This document shows positions 14,084 through 26,553 of a DNA stretch of 64,000 bases, piece after piece; within the stretch, counting starts at the first letter, position 1; each line of letters opens with the position of its first letter. The notes under the pieces were generated by a model that saw only the letters and a list, made by a program, of their open reading frames with translations, made no database searches and was not told the DNA's origin. The position numbers were made by a program, and so were the translations under genes. Source of the stretch: Montifringilla adamsi (Eukaryota > Chordata > Aves > Passeriformes > Passeridae); the NCBI GenBank assembly GCA_017590115.1, contig JAGGNK010011114.1:1727733-1791732 (forward strand), read 5' to 3'.

Positions 14084-14099
14084 TTCCAGAATTCTGGAA
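14084..14099. repeat. Perfect 16-bp palindrome with two TTCNNGAA motifs
   Basis: TTCCAGAATTCTGGAA is its own reverse complement. It consists of TTCCAGAA and TTCTGGAA placed end to end. Paired TTCNNGAA units resemble heat-shock-factor pentamers, although the inner GAATTC lacks the usual two-base spacer. TTC/GAA dyads are also used by STAT proteins, usually with 3 bp between. The palindrome is directly visible; any factor binding is inference. Confidence 0.4.
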
Positions 14100-14779
14100 A
14101 TTCTAGCCAGGTGTTTCTGCAGCTGCCTGCACACTTGGTTTCCTTGGAGAGAAAGGTGCTTTAAGGCAATAAGATGGGAAATGAAACCCAATTTTCCCAC
14201 AGGATTTTCCGTTCATTATGCATTCTTGCAAGTTCAAATATATATAAAGACATCAATTGAAATTTTACAGGAACAGGCAGCTTGTAGGAAGTCAATTTTG
14301 TATTGTCAAAATGACATTAACGTTTTAAGGAAATGCTTTCAAGGCTTAGTGGATTGAAATAAATCCCAAACCAGACAAATGCCTGAGAAAGTAGTGCTTG
14401 ATATCTTTTTGTAGCCTAAACCCTCAGCAAAGATATATTTTGGCTTGCACTGGATATGCAATTTGAACATGGTATCATGCATTTCTTACTGCCTCCCCCC
14501 ATCCACTGTCATCAGCAAGCTGCTTAGCTTTCTTGTCAGTAATTTTGATAGTTGTGCTTCCCTTATATTTTCTAGTTTACTTTTGGAGGGTTCCCTGGAG
14601 GGTGCCTTAACTCAACCAAGATTTGAATTCTATGGAAAAAAAAGAAATCCAAACAGAAAGAACTATTGTTTTCTTATTACTGAGCTGAGATGCCTGCTTA
14701 TGTCACCCAGATCCTGGTCAGCTTTCATGTACACAGTTGTAAACCTGCAGCATTGCATTAAATCAAAATAACTCTTTTT

Positions 14780-14798
14780 CATGTTATTTTTCAGGATT

Positions 14799-14837
<39 letters not shown>

Positions 14838-14893
14838 AAGGGGGGGGGGGGACCCCCTTTTTTTTGTTTTCATGTTATTTTTTCAGGATTGGG

Positions 14894-14925
<32 letters not shown>

Positions 14926-14940
14926 TGAAGGGGGGGCAGG
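14780..14940. repeat. 91-bp tandem duplication with T36, G12 and (TTTTG)n runs
   Basis: Two copies of one unit start at 14780 and 14871. Each begins with CATGTTATTTTTCAGGATTG (the second has one extra T), continues with a T-rich tract and ends with GAAG plus a G run. In the first copy the T tract is a pure run of 36 T (14801-14836) followed by about 12 G and then A, five C and eight T. In the second copy the T tract is (TTTTG)n and the G run has 7 G. Replication slippage in a homopolymer-rich unit explains this; an assembly artefact is also possible. The open frame at 14781-14993 is only this low-complexity DNA. Confidence 0.85.
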
Positions 14941-17900
14941 ACACCACGTTGTTTGGGGGTTTTTGCCTCTCTGTAACTCAGTTACCCCACTGAAAAGGCA
15001 AAAAGAATCTGCTTTAAGGCATGATGGACTGTTCTAGAAAGAATTGTGCCAGAGTATCTCTACGCCAGCTATGGCAGAAGGACAAGAGACAGAGGAGTCT
15101 TAAGCAGAGTTCAAGTTTATATTTAACCTTTGGACTCTATTTGGCTACTGGAGCCAGATTTTAAACTCCAGAATTGCTGAGGCAGTGGCCGAGTATCAGT
15201 GAGCCAGTGGTCTGGGCTGATGTTCAAAAGGAATATAATCTGAGTTAAGGATTAGGGAATCAGCAAATTCATACGGTTTATACCTCTACAGCATATGTAT
15301 TTATTCACATTAATCATGCTGCAACATCCCCCTTGCTCCCCATGCAAATCCAGACATTTTCCAGTGTAAGCATTGATCCTGATGCTTGGGGAGAGTTTTG
15401 TCCCCTGAGGTTTCACTGCAGTTCACCGCCAGACAACTTCACCAGAATGGCAATGCCAAAAATGACACAGAAACTCAGGCAAAGACTCCTCTCATTTCAC
15501 TTTTCCCAAACAAATGGTCACAAACACCACAAAAATCAGAGGATTGTTTCCAGCCCAGACTAAGTCTCTGTAAGATTATATATTTATATGTTTGTCACCA
15601 GTTATCACTCGTGTCTCTTCAGAATCTCCCCTCTGTGCTATCCACAACCAGTGGCTCACTAACAGCATTAACAACTCTTCCAGCTTTTTCTCCACTTAGT
15701 CTGACAGCATTTAAAGATATTCATCCTTTTATATCCCTCCAACAGAAGCAATGCTGCTTTCTTTTGTTTGTAGCTGCCCACCTTGATGAAAAAACAACCT
15801 TTTGAGGTGTAATCTGCCAGAAAGCATCACTTCATAAAACAGGGAAGGAGTCCTTGAAAAGCTATTGATGGGTTCAAGCAACATCTACTTAAATGGTATT
15901 TAATTTAATTATTGATAACTTCTATTCTGACAGGAAAACAACTGACTGCCTTAGCAACATAAACAATGTAAGTTTTCATAGCTCCATATATTCAGTGTGG
16001 ATGTGCAGCACTTCTGTACTTCTCAATACTTGTTAAAATATTCACTTGTTAGTCTAAAGCACCATCTGAGAGCTCCCACACATGCAATCTCATACTCATA
16101 TTTTTTAAAGGGATGACTTGCACTTTTTGCCAGAATTTGATCAAATTCAATCTGATTCTATTTCACACACATTCCTCAACAAATTCATTTGCAAATCTAG
16201 ACACAGGATATCTCAAATGACATCAAAATCAGCCTCCACCTTCCTGAGCAGCTGCTGAACCTGGCCTGGCCACTTCACTGCGGTTTCAGGGAAGATCTCC
16301 TGATAGCCAGGGGTACAAAGAGGGGTTTAATAGAGACCAAATATCAGTGAAACCCTTCCCCGTGTTCTCAGCCTCAAACAAGCATTTCTCTGCCTGGAAG
16401 CCATGGAACAGAATTCCCTGGGCCTGAGATGGGCAAGCACAGGCCTAAAATTGCTATTTTCTTAAACCCAGCAAGCCTTTGCATTATCTGGCATGTGTCT
16501 GCAGCACAAGACACATTTCTGTGTTTCACAGAATCCTGGATGAAATGAATTATTTACTAGAATGCCAGATTATTCCAATGTTTTGACCACACATCCACAT
16601 TGCTGGATAGTGTAAACTTGTTTGTTTATTCAGGCAAGAAATAATTGCACTTGAAAAGCCAACAATATTTGGATACATTAACTTTTTTCTTTCACTGAGA
16701 TTTCTAGAGAGATACAAGGAGAAAACAGGGAAACCAGAAGAATGCTACAGAATTAAAGATGTTGGATTGGTTGGATTTTATTATAACACTATAATCCAAA
16801 TAATTTTGTTTGGAGCTGCAGAAAGAAATTAATGATGAAAAAAATCAGTATGAGAAAAAGCTGAGGCTGTTGTGCATGGCAGAGGGAGGGGAACAAATTT
16901 CTTTGGATATTTCATGATTCATTCTTAGTTTCTGTTTTCATTTTTTTTTTTACAGTTCAGCTAAAACCAAAATATTTTCGTGGCATTCCAGTGATGTTTT
17001 AAATGGCAGGAATAAATACACATAGCTAGGGAATCTGGAGGCATTTTTGCTCTCCATGTACTTCAAATATGTTTCACAATGAGAGTGGCAATCAAGTGTC
17101 ACTACATTGTTATGCATGATGTTATCTCAGATGGGAAAATGAAATCACACAAAATGTTCTTGATTTTGAAGAAAACCAGTAAGTGACCAAATTTAATAAA
17201 CACCAATTAAAGACACTGAAAAACATCTGCAGAGAATTTTCTCCTTTGGACTTCTGCTTGCAAAAATTGATAAATAATCATGTTATCCAAGAACATTAAA
17301 ATAACATTAAAGTTGTTTGTCCGTGTTTAGGTTCTGAAATGGAGAGGAACCTTACAATACTTTTGTGCTTTGTAGGTGTCACCCTTGTCTTTGAGCACAG
17401 GCTGTTTCAAAAATCTATTAATTTGATTTATGCCACTTTTTGGCCAAGAAAAAGGCAATTAAATAAAAAAAAAAAAGTTCATTTCTGATCTATGAAATGA
17501 CTGCAAAATTCTGAGTCAGTAGTTTCAACAGGAGCCATGGGAAAAGAAATAAATTAAAATCATTCCTTCACTTCATGGAACTAAGAAAATATTTCTTGTA
17601 AAGGACTTGTCATGGATTGTCAAGTCATTATGAGATGAAGAGTCCACTTATCTGTAGAAAAATAGCTTAAAACCTACAAAGCAACTCAGTTTTGGAAACG
17701 GATTCTTGCCAAACGGAATCCAATGTTCAATCATCCATCAATAAATAAGCCTTCTGTAACAGAAAACAAAAGACATCTTCTCAGTCAAACAAGGGTGTGG
17801 GCAGAATGTCCAGCTGGAGATTTTTTTGTACTCCAGGAGATTTTCTTGACATGTGAAGCAGGAGCTGAGACTGCTGCAAACTTTCAGGGTTCACTGCCAG

Positions 17901-19980
17901 GAACAGTGGTAATCAAGAAAGACTGCTGGGTTCTTCCAGCACATTTGAACAAACTCAAAAAAAAAACCCCAAAAAATTTCAATTTCAAAATCATGCAACC
18001 CAATGATTTCCATATATTTAAGATTTTTATTAATTCTGAAGTAAGAATAATAATTCCACATTAATTTGCATCAGTTTGGCTCCAATTTACCTGTCAAATG
18101 CATTGTCTGAGCTGTGGACCGGTAACTTTTACTTTAAAAAATCTGCCTTTGACAGCTGGAGTACCTCCTCCAAAGCCTGGATTACTGTGAATGTAGCCCA
18201 ATTTGTTTTTTCCTCCTTGTTCAGGAAATAGACAATGAATTTCACCAGCTGGCACAGAGCTCTGAAATGATGTTTTTCATGGCATTCATTGGTAAAGCTT
18301 CAAACTGGGGAGCTGCAGAAGCCAGGCCTGGTTAGGCTGATAAACCACTGTTTGCTTCTGATCATATTTTAAAAAAAAATCCCAGATAAAATCTAAAAAA
18401 ACCCCAAATAATATTGCTGCTCCTCTTCCTTTAAAGGAAAAGCCTCTAACTGAGAGGTTAAGACAGGAATCAGCTTTGCAGAAGGGGATTGGGGTGCCCT
18501 AAAAGTGAGAAAATTCAGGAATTGCTTGTCTGCTTGAACACTACACCCTGGGCTGAATTAAAAGGCTACAACAATAATTTCAAAGGAAGTTTCCTCATGA
18601 AAACTTGGTTTGCATTTTCTTGAGGGGAAAAGAGGGGGGGAAAAAGATAATTAATATCTTAATTGTAATGCGGCTTTCTGTTTTTATGATTTTATGAGAC
18701 AAGGAATTGTTTACTTGTTTTTTTCTTAGCTGCAAAACTGGTAGCAACTGTATAATCACCAATAAAGAAAGTTTTCATAGAGATGAACTCAAATTTAGAA
18801 TATCAATATATTTTTACATTTATGTTTTGCTTTGTTTCCACTCTATTTGCTGAAAACTAATTTTTACATCACTCCTCCATTTCATGCCAAGTTACATTTA
18901 ACAAGAAAAAAAACTCCTCTGTGCAATTAAGGATCCTATTTGTAAAAACCTTACCCATTCTGCATTACAGCTGCATTTCTGTTCATTAAAAAAAAAAAAA
19001 ATTGAGTTTGTGCCTTTTTTTTAGGGATTGGATTTGGGGTTTTTTTGTTTGTTTGGGATGGAAGCTGTTGTGGGGTTTTGTTTTCACCTGGTCACTTCAA
19101 TTTAGAGGTGCTCAGAAGAAAAATTGTGTTTGAGTTAACTTCAACTTAAGATTTACTGCTTTCATGTTGCTCAGAACCACGTAATTTTTCAGGGGAAATA
19201 TTCTCTGGATGATCAGATACTTGTAGGTACCTCTTCCTTTAAAATATTCCAACTGGAAAAAGCTTTTAATACTCGATCTGAATGGAATTTTGTACAAGGA
19301 GACCTCAAAAGCTCACCCTGGAAACCCTGCGAGGTGAATTACAGGTAAATAAATGGGATTAGTGGATCCCCAAAGGTTTTACAGGAATCAAGAATGATTA
19401 TTGGAGTAAGTGCCCCATGTTTTTTCTTTACTGGCCAAACTTGTGGCTTGTTTATTTTGACCACAGCTGGAATAAGATCTTTAAATGTTGATATCTGAAG
19501 TGCTTTATTTTGGCTTGTGAAAGCAATACAAATCAAACATGGCATTTCTTTCAAATCACATTTCAGTCAGATTCATGTTTTTCGCCCTTCTGAACCGATC
19601 CTTGAAAACAGAAGGTTAAAAATGTTTTACATTTTCACTGTGCCAACTGAAACAAACCCAAATCTGAGCCATTAGCAACTTGTGAGAGACCATCCAGAGA
19701 GATTTCACATGGCTCCTGTCTGCAGGAAAATATTTTCTTTTCTCTCTATTCCATGTGTGATCACCAGGCAGTGGCAGACACCCCAAACAGATGTCCACAA
19801 TTAACAATCCCCCAATTTCTGGTTAGAGGTTCTTGGTGCATTGATACCAATGTGCAGTTACTGCCTCAGGAGTGAATTTTGGGTGAAAATCCACCACTTT
19901 TTGTTGAGGAGTTGCTTGGGTAATGTAGCTGGTACTCCTGGGGAGAACCTATGCTTTTTCCAGAATATCTTCCTTTTTAC

Positions 19981-20006
19981 CAGTCTAAAAGCTTTCTTTT
20001 AGACTG
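19981..20006. repeat. Perfect hairpin, 11-bp stem, 4-nt loop
   Basis: The arms CAGTCTAAAAG and CTTTTAGACTG are exact reverse complements separated by CTTT. As RNA it would be a tight stem-loop. There is no T run at the expected terminator position and no gene beside it, and this is not bacterial DNA, so I do not call it a terminator. Confidence 0.6.
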
Positions 20007-22464
20007 TTTTCCATTGTACTGGATCCATCCCTGGCAGATGAAACAGCCTGGTGTGTCTCTTAGGCAGAGCTTAACTTCATCTGTCAAGATAATTTGGGCT
20101 TTGCAACCAGCCTGGCTTTGTTTTGCCTCCGGAGTGAAGGGAAACAATAAAATATTGGGAATGCCAAGAACTTTCAGTCAGTCAGGTGTTGTTTTTGTGT
20201 AGGGAATCTGATTCATCACAGCCACTTGAAAAGCAGCTGAGCTAAGGAGTTCAAAATTAATTTCAGCAGCTTGGGAACAAATACTCTTAAGGTACCAAAA
20301 TATCAGTGGTGTTGCTCAGAATCCTGAAGTAAGAATTTGGTATTGTGGGCCTGGTGACATCTCATTGGTGTAATTTATGTTTGGGGGTTGAGGAGTTGGG
20401 GTTTTCCTGGTTTTGGGTAAGATAAGGGACTATAACCACCTCATAAAACAAAGAAATTACTGTAATTTGTAGAAATATTCTCCTGCCAAGTTCCCCCCTC
20501 CCCTTTTATTTACACCTCTTTTTCTGCTTCCTCATTTTCAGTCATTACATTAAAATATACATAAACCAGACCTTTTATACTCAAGATATATTAAGGGAAA
20601 TTTCCTTTGGAATTCTTTCTGTGCCTTGACAAAGTCTCACCAGTGAATACACATTTAAGAAGTTCCCAGCAATTGAGGAACACACCTTTAGAAACATTAC
20701 TTCATGTATTTTATCCCACTTTATCTTATCCCCACACTATCCTGGCTTCAGTTTCCTCCTTTGCTCCCCTCTGTGGTGAAGGGGCTCTGGAAAATGCTGG
20801 GTGTGGAGAGACTTCCTTGCTCACTGGGGAAGAGAGGAGTTTTCCCATCCCAAGGAGTGCTGCTTGTTATTGTTCCTCACGCCCTTCTGAATCATAAAAA
20901 GTAACCCCCTGCTCCTCAATATCAGCCTTTTCAACACAGGACAAGTGAAAAAAAGGACTTAAAATCACCCAAAAGCACCCTTTTCCAGGCATGTGAATAA
21001 ACTCCTCCCAGGATATCTGACCATAAATCTCTGATTTCTGTGGGAAATAGTCAGGCATGTTATGCACAGCAGATATAAAAAGCACAACTTTTGCTCCTCA
21101 GTGAGGTCAGTTAATTGTGAAACCTTTCCATTGCTTCTTTGTGCTTTCAATTAAAACTTTACCCATTCATCCCCTTGATTTGGAGGGACACAGCTCAGGC
21201 AGATTGAATGAAAACTGAATACAGAACTCACTCCATGAAACAGCCAAAAATGAGCCGCCCACCATAAAAATAGGAGGGTATGTTGTACATTTTCATGTGG
21301 ACAAGGGAGACTCCACCTATTTCCATTTGGGATTTATCACCAGCATCTCACACTCATTGCAAAGATGGAAAATAAATTAGGTCATATAAAACTCCACAGG
21401 AGTTGCTGTTAAAGTGGTTTGATGATTTGTCTGCAGATCATGGAGTTGTGACAAACAAACTGGGGGGGAATGCCAATGCAATATTCACCTGTGTAAAGCT
21501 AATATTTGTACAATATTATAATCCAACTTTGAGAGTGAAAGCAGTGGTGATTTGAGCTGTACAGTAGACACGTGCTCTGGGCAAGTTTCGTATTGTAGTC
21601 CTCCTATTTCTAGGAAGCAAGCCCCAGCCTTTCCTGCATTTGAACAGGATTTTTCTTCTGAAAATTATTTCCTCTAGCTGCAATAGTTTTAAAACATGGT
21701 GGAGGGTGTACAGAGAGGAAAGAAAACAATATTGATGCAACCATTCCCCCTTATCTTTCTTCTCTCTATTGCTGTAATAACTGTAGGGTAGGGAGGGAAC
21801 GGAAACCACTTAAAAAGGGGTTTTCCCACAATTTCTTTCTAAGAAACCATTTCATACCTGTTCAGGAAGGGAAGCAATGATGTGAATATATTTTCTCCAC
21901 ATTTTACCTCTGAGAATGCAAAAAAACCCTAAAGAGTTTCTTGAAAACTTCTTTTTTGAAGTGGGTAAATATTTGTCCTCAATTCCAGGGCAAATATCTT
22001 CCTACAATATTTGAGCTATAGCATAGTTGCAATGAGAACAAGAACATTACCCAAAACCAGAATTTCTATAATTGAAAATACAGCAAATTCTACATTTTTA
22101 AAATCATTAATATTATACTGATAGAAATTTAACATGCATTTTGTAGTTAGCATTTAGTTCCTTACGTCTTAGCCTTTAGTCTCTACAGCTCACCAATATT
22201 TTCCTGCAAAATGTACTTGATTCAAGGCAGAGAAATCTTCTATGAGAAATTCAGTACACTTAGTTTTTTAAACATGAATTCACCCACCCCCAACTATTAT
22301 TATGAAAACTCAAGAATACATCATTTGATGTATGAAAGAACTTGGGTTTAAAAGCTGAAAGTGAGACAAAGCCTCAGAGAACTGATGGCAAGTTGCTATC
22401 AGGAGCTGAACAAATAGCAGTGAACACTGGGATGAGAATTAGCATCCTAAATACACATTAAAGC

Positions 22465-22575
22465 ACAGAATTACAGAATCACAGAGGATGGAGGAGACCT
22501 CTGAGAGTCCAAGCTGTGTCTGATCCCCACCATTCCCCTCCCTGGACACGCTCCAACCCCTCAAAGTGAATGACT
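22465..22575 (-). mobile_element. CR1 LINE fragment, minus strand
   Basis: The + strand reads CAGAATTACAGAATCACAGA followed by GGAGGAGACCTCTGAGAGTC. This is the antisense of the CR1 3' terminus, where repeats of the ATTCTGTG type and the TTGGAAGAGACC block sit at the end of the element. Beyond about 22540 similarity weakens. The direction follows from the terminal repeat lying on the left. The overlapping minus-strand open frame at 22439-22780 is not a gene. Confidence 0.75.
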
Positions 22576-25221
22576 GAGAACTGACCCCAAGCCTGTAAAA
22601 TTTCCCTCTTACTTCTCCTAATTTCATTAGGATTGTTTTGGATACATAGCTACCAAAAATGCTGTTACATAGAGAGTGTGATAGAACAGAATCCAAGCAG
22701 CAAAGGGGAAAATGATATTTAGACAATAAACAGTTGCAGAGGCTCCAAAATAAATACAAATCAAGTGTGACCTTATTCAAGCATAACAGTTTTGCAGTTG
22801 TTGTAAACCACAGTTCTTGTTTAGGAAAAACAGCTACTGATTTACTCTGGGCACATTCTAGTATTTGGAAATATGGTTTTTAGTTGTGTTATACAAAGCT
22901 CTCCCACATGAGAGTTTACCATCCCCTCAAGTCCCCATTTAAAAATTACAAGTTGTCTGCTTCTTCCCACTCTGTTCACATTTCCCCCATTTCTCCATCT
23001 TTAACACGGCTGAAGCTGAGGAGGATGAATGCTTTGATCACTCACTCAGCCAACAGCATTTGGAGAGCAAACATGCACAAAGCAAGTGAAACCCACCCTT
23101 TGACCTTTAGCACATACTGCTATTGCTCACTTTTATTTTCCCAGCCTTCCAGAGCCCTGTCTGCTGTGACCAAAGCAGTGCTCCAGACCTGGGACTTCCT
23201 CTTATTATTCCAGAGGATGTGCCAGGACAAAGCCAGACATGGAAACTTCTGCTTTCAGCAGGGGGAGAAGGGGGAAGGTGTGCTCTCTTTTTCTAAGGTG
23301 AGAGGTGGATCTCAAACAATAAACTTTACATAGGAAAAATTATTCAACCCTGATGCTATTCCAGGCAGAAGGAGTGCAGTTAAAACTGCAGCTCTGACAA
23401 ACTGCCTGTCAAATGCTGATAAAAATATCAGTTTTCTTCTTCTAAATCAAAACAAGAGATGTGATAGCAGCCTTTAGAGTGAATGAATTCATTTAAGATC
23501 AGGGCAACAAAGGCTACCAGAAGAAAAGAGTTTGATTTTTAATTGCTGAAACTTGCATTACTGTGAATGCTGTGATGTAATTTTTGACAGGTTTTCATGG
23601 AAGAATTATTTTCTCTCTGCTGCAGATATTCTGATGTCATTCACCATCTAATATTCTGGCAGCAGCTGATGCACTGCCTGTCCTTATTTGCTTTTTGCAG
23701 TATTTCCCACCTGTAGAACGACTTGATAAAAACTACCAGCAAAGCACCTGCACCTCAGTGCAAGGGGCAGGAATCACCAGGGGATCATGCAAAGATAAAG
23801 GTTTACCACCAAAAACCTGCCCCACAGTGTGGGGAAGGAGCCTGAACATTTCTGACCTCTCCCTGACAAAGGGAGCAGCCAGCTGCAGGTAGGAGGTTGA
23901 CACAGGTAGAAAATCACCCCAATTTTTACCAACTCAGGTTAAAGCAGTGTGTGAGCATGTCAGGTATCCAGGGAATAATCTGCTGGAGAGATCTGCCTTC
24001 CTGATACCACCCCAGAGGCTTTCAAACAGGCAAGAACATGAAAAAATCTGGGCCACTCCACACACACAGTTAAATAACAGAGGGTATAGAAATGTACCTA
24101 AGATTTTCTGCCAGCTAATAACTGACATATTATCCCAGATTATGTTTCCCTGAGGGCATTGGTTCTTCATTTGTCAGTCCAATTCATAACCAGGATTTTC
24201 AATGTCCTTTTTCACACATAAATCCTAGAAAAGAAGAGTATTCCTATTTTATCTTCCCATGCAGGTAAGCTCTCCCAAAGGAACAAACTGAAAGCTGAGA
24301 TAACACAGAAGACTTTGGACTCTTAATCATGTGTCAGATCATATTAGATGTTAAAAGGTTTGGGAAAAGATGTATTTTGAGTTAGACGTGGTTAAAGAAA
24401 CAGAAAATAATTCCTGGCCCTGAGAAATTCACTCTCACTACTCAGCACCCAATAAGGAGAGGAGACAAAGAGAATAGAAGAGGGTTTATGATGGTAAGAA
24501 AACATAAACGTGAAAATTTGAAAGGGAAAAGACATAGGCCACCACCTAATAAAAGGATATCTCTTTCTTTTTAAAAATAAGTGATAATAGTAAAGGATAT
24601 TGCACAGTTTCTCATCAAAAACAAATGTAAAAAAAAAATAAAAATAATAAAATAAATAATAAGAAAGCAAACACTGAGATCTTCAGAAGAGTGACCAGAA
24701 AATTGAGAGTCCCTTCAGGTAAAATAGCTGAAGGAATATGAGCTAATGACAAAGTTCTATTTAATTGCATGAAAAGGTTGGGACTCTGAAAGAAATCATA
24801 TGATGAGAGTTGAAAAAAAAGAGTATGATCACATCATGTGTTTAAGAATAAAAATAAGGAAAATAGTACAGCTGTACAGGGGAGAAGTAGCAATAGCCAC
24901 AGTCTGAACATAAAGTCGACAGTCCTCAGAACTTCAGCACCCATCAAGTGCTGGTTATTTAGTGTTGGTTGTAAAGGTAAATATTGGGGGGGATATTGGC
25001 ATGGCAGTCCTGGATAAGACCTGTTAGGAAAGGTACTCAGAACGTTCAGAAATCCTAATTTTCCAGTGCCAAGATGTCCCTGTTGCAACTCAGAAAAGGG
25101 AGGAAAGGGAAGCCTGGAAGCATTAAAACAAGGATCACTCTTAGTTAAATGAATTTATGTGGAAGCAATTTGTGAGAGCAGCGACTTAGAGCTTTACATG
25201 AGCCCACAGGATGTGGCAGAT

Positions 25222-25246
25222 CACGTGTGGGGTGCAGTCACACGTG
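25222..25246. promoter_or_regulatory. Two CACGTG E-boxes 19 bp apart
   Basis: Perfect CACGTG hexamers lie at 25222-25227 and 25241-25246. The first is in the context TCACGTGTG, the second in ACACGTGTTT. CACGTG is bound by bHLH and bHLH-ZIP factors such as USF, MITF/TFE, MYC/MAX and CLOCK/BMAL1. Two sites so close in CpG-depleted DNA are unusual, but no promoter or gene is visible nearby, so a function is only inferred. Confidence 0.3.
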
Positions 25247-26461
25247 TTTGTGTGCTGAAAAAACAAATATAAACTGTCCTTGTTTGGCTGTTGAACACCT
25301 CCTCACTGCTCATGCACGATTGTTGCCTCTCCCCAATGATGCCAAGCACATCGCAAGGATGTGCAACACTTTGCTGTTACTCAGGGTTGAAAATATGTAA
25401 GTTCAGACCTAATTTTGCTTCCTCCGCAGCTGCAAGGATGATTTTTTTTCCATTTGCCTTCTGCCTCCCAGGCAAAGGTTTGAATCTTCTCACCACACGG
25501 TGAACACCCAGCTTACAAAACAGGAGCATGACTAAAATGGTGACAGCAGCCCTCAGCAATGAGAAGTAGAAAAAAGTCTGCATCTGGAAGGACAGGACCA
25601 AAACATTCCTCATACACAAAGCCCACGAAGTTGAACTCAGCCAGGATGAGAGATTTTAGCTATCAAGTGTGATTGTCTTTTTTGTTTCAGGGCTTTAATT
25701 TTGAGGAGGGGTTAAAGTGGTTTTGTTGGCATCTCTTAGCACATGGATCATTAGCTGAGTACCTGCTGTGTTTAGAAAAGACACTTGAAATTTATTTTTC
25801 AATGTTTCAATAAATCTAAACTTAGAAAAAAAATCAAATGTCACCTCGTTTCTTGAAAAAACTTTAAAATTTCAAATTTTCAGAAACAATGGTCTTCATC
25901 CAGATTTTAAAAGCCAGTTAAGGACTATTTTTTCTTTCACAGCACACAAATACTTGCACTTTAAAAAACCCTCAAAAAACAACAGGCTTATTAAGCAACA
26001 ACTACCTTCACACCTTTTTTACCACAAACCAGAGCTTCTCCTCACTGACACCTTTGAAACCATTCCACACCAATGAGTTGAAGTTCATCTCTGACAAGGA
26101 TCAGGGTCTGCTTCTGCCAGCTTGGGGCTCTTATAAAAGCAGTGGGAATGTTTTGTAGGTCCAGAGCTGAAGTATGAGTCATGGCAGCTTTTTAATCAGC
26201 TAGCCAGGGCAAAAAAAACTTCCTTTCCTGAGTGAAAACCTGTTGCCTGCTGGGAAAAAGACTCCAACATTTCTGAGGACAAGAATCCTCAAATGTTGTT
26301 TACAGCAAGTGATGCAATATTTTCGCTCAGCTTTTCAAAATAACCTCGAGATGCTGTTCCAGCAGCTCCTGAACCCTCAGAGCCACAGCTGCCAAGCAGT
26401 TTGTGCTCATCCCATGGCTGGAATTCTGGTTTCACACAGGGAAATTGGGTGAGGTAGGCAA

Positions 26462-26475
26462 GTTTCCATGGAAAC
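26462..26475. promoter_or_regulatory. 14-bp palindrome resembling an RFX X-box
   Basis: GTTTCCATGGAAAC is a perfect palindrome made of GTTTCC and GGAAAC half-sites around CCATGG. The canonical RFX X-box is GTTGCCATGGCAAC, so each half-site differs by one base. RFX binding is inference from motif shape. Confidence 0.3.
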
Positions 26476-26513
26476 CTGCCTAGCTTCTGCCAGGAGGAGC
26501 TAAGAAAAAAAAC

Positions 26514-26516
<3 letters not shown>

Positions 26517-26553
<37 letters not shown>
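26517..26553. repeat. Poly-T run of about 37
   Basis: Uninterrupted T run just after an A8 stretch. Read on the minus strand as a possible poly-A tail, the flanking sequence lacks AATAAA within 35 bp, so there is no support for a retrocopy. Length is probably polymorphic and error-prone in assembly. Confidence 0.85.

Larger units (their letters stand above)
10837..22464. other. Long stretch of unique non-coding DNA, no gene recognised
   Basis: Nearly 12 kb without any gene, RNA gene or transposon that I can name. What stands out is listed separately: the 16-bp palindrome at 14084-14099, the tandem duplication with homopolymers at 14780-14940 and the hairpin at 19981-20006. The A(n)CCCCA(n) type of tract appears at 11899-11915, 17957-17976 and 18395-18408. 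The longest open frames (13986-14357 and 15386-15805, both +) have no domain signature. Confidence 0.65.

Noticed and set aside
14781..14993. Open frame with a long phenylalanine run
   Set aside because: Product of the T36 and (TTTTG)n tracts, not a protein.
19030..19080. TTTTGGGG-like units considered as ciliate-type telomere repeats
   Set aside because: Only single units separated by other bases; no tandem array. The dispersed motif is noted as a finding instead.
22884..23333. 149-codon open frame on the + strand
   Set aside because: No recognisable domain, no promoter or splice context, and a length still within chance for 64 kb of AT-rich sequence.
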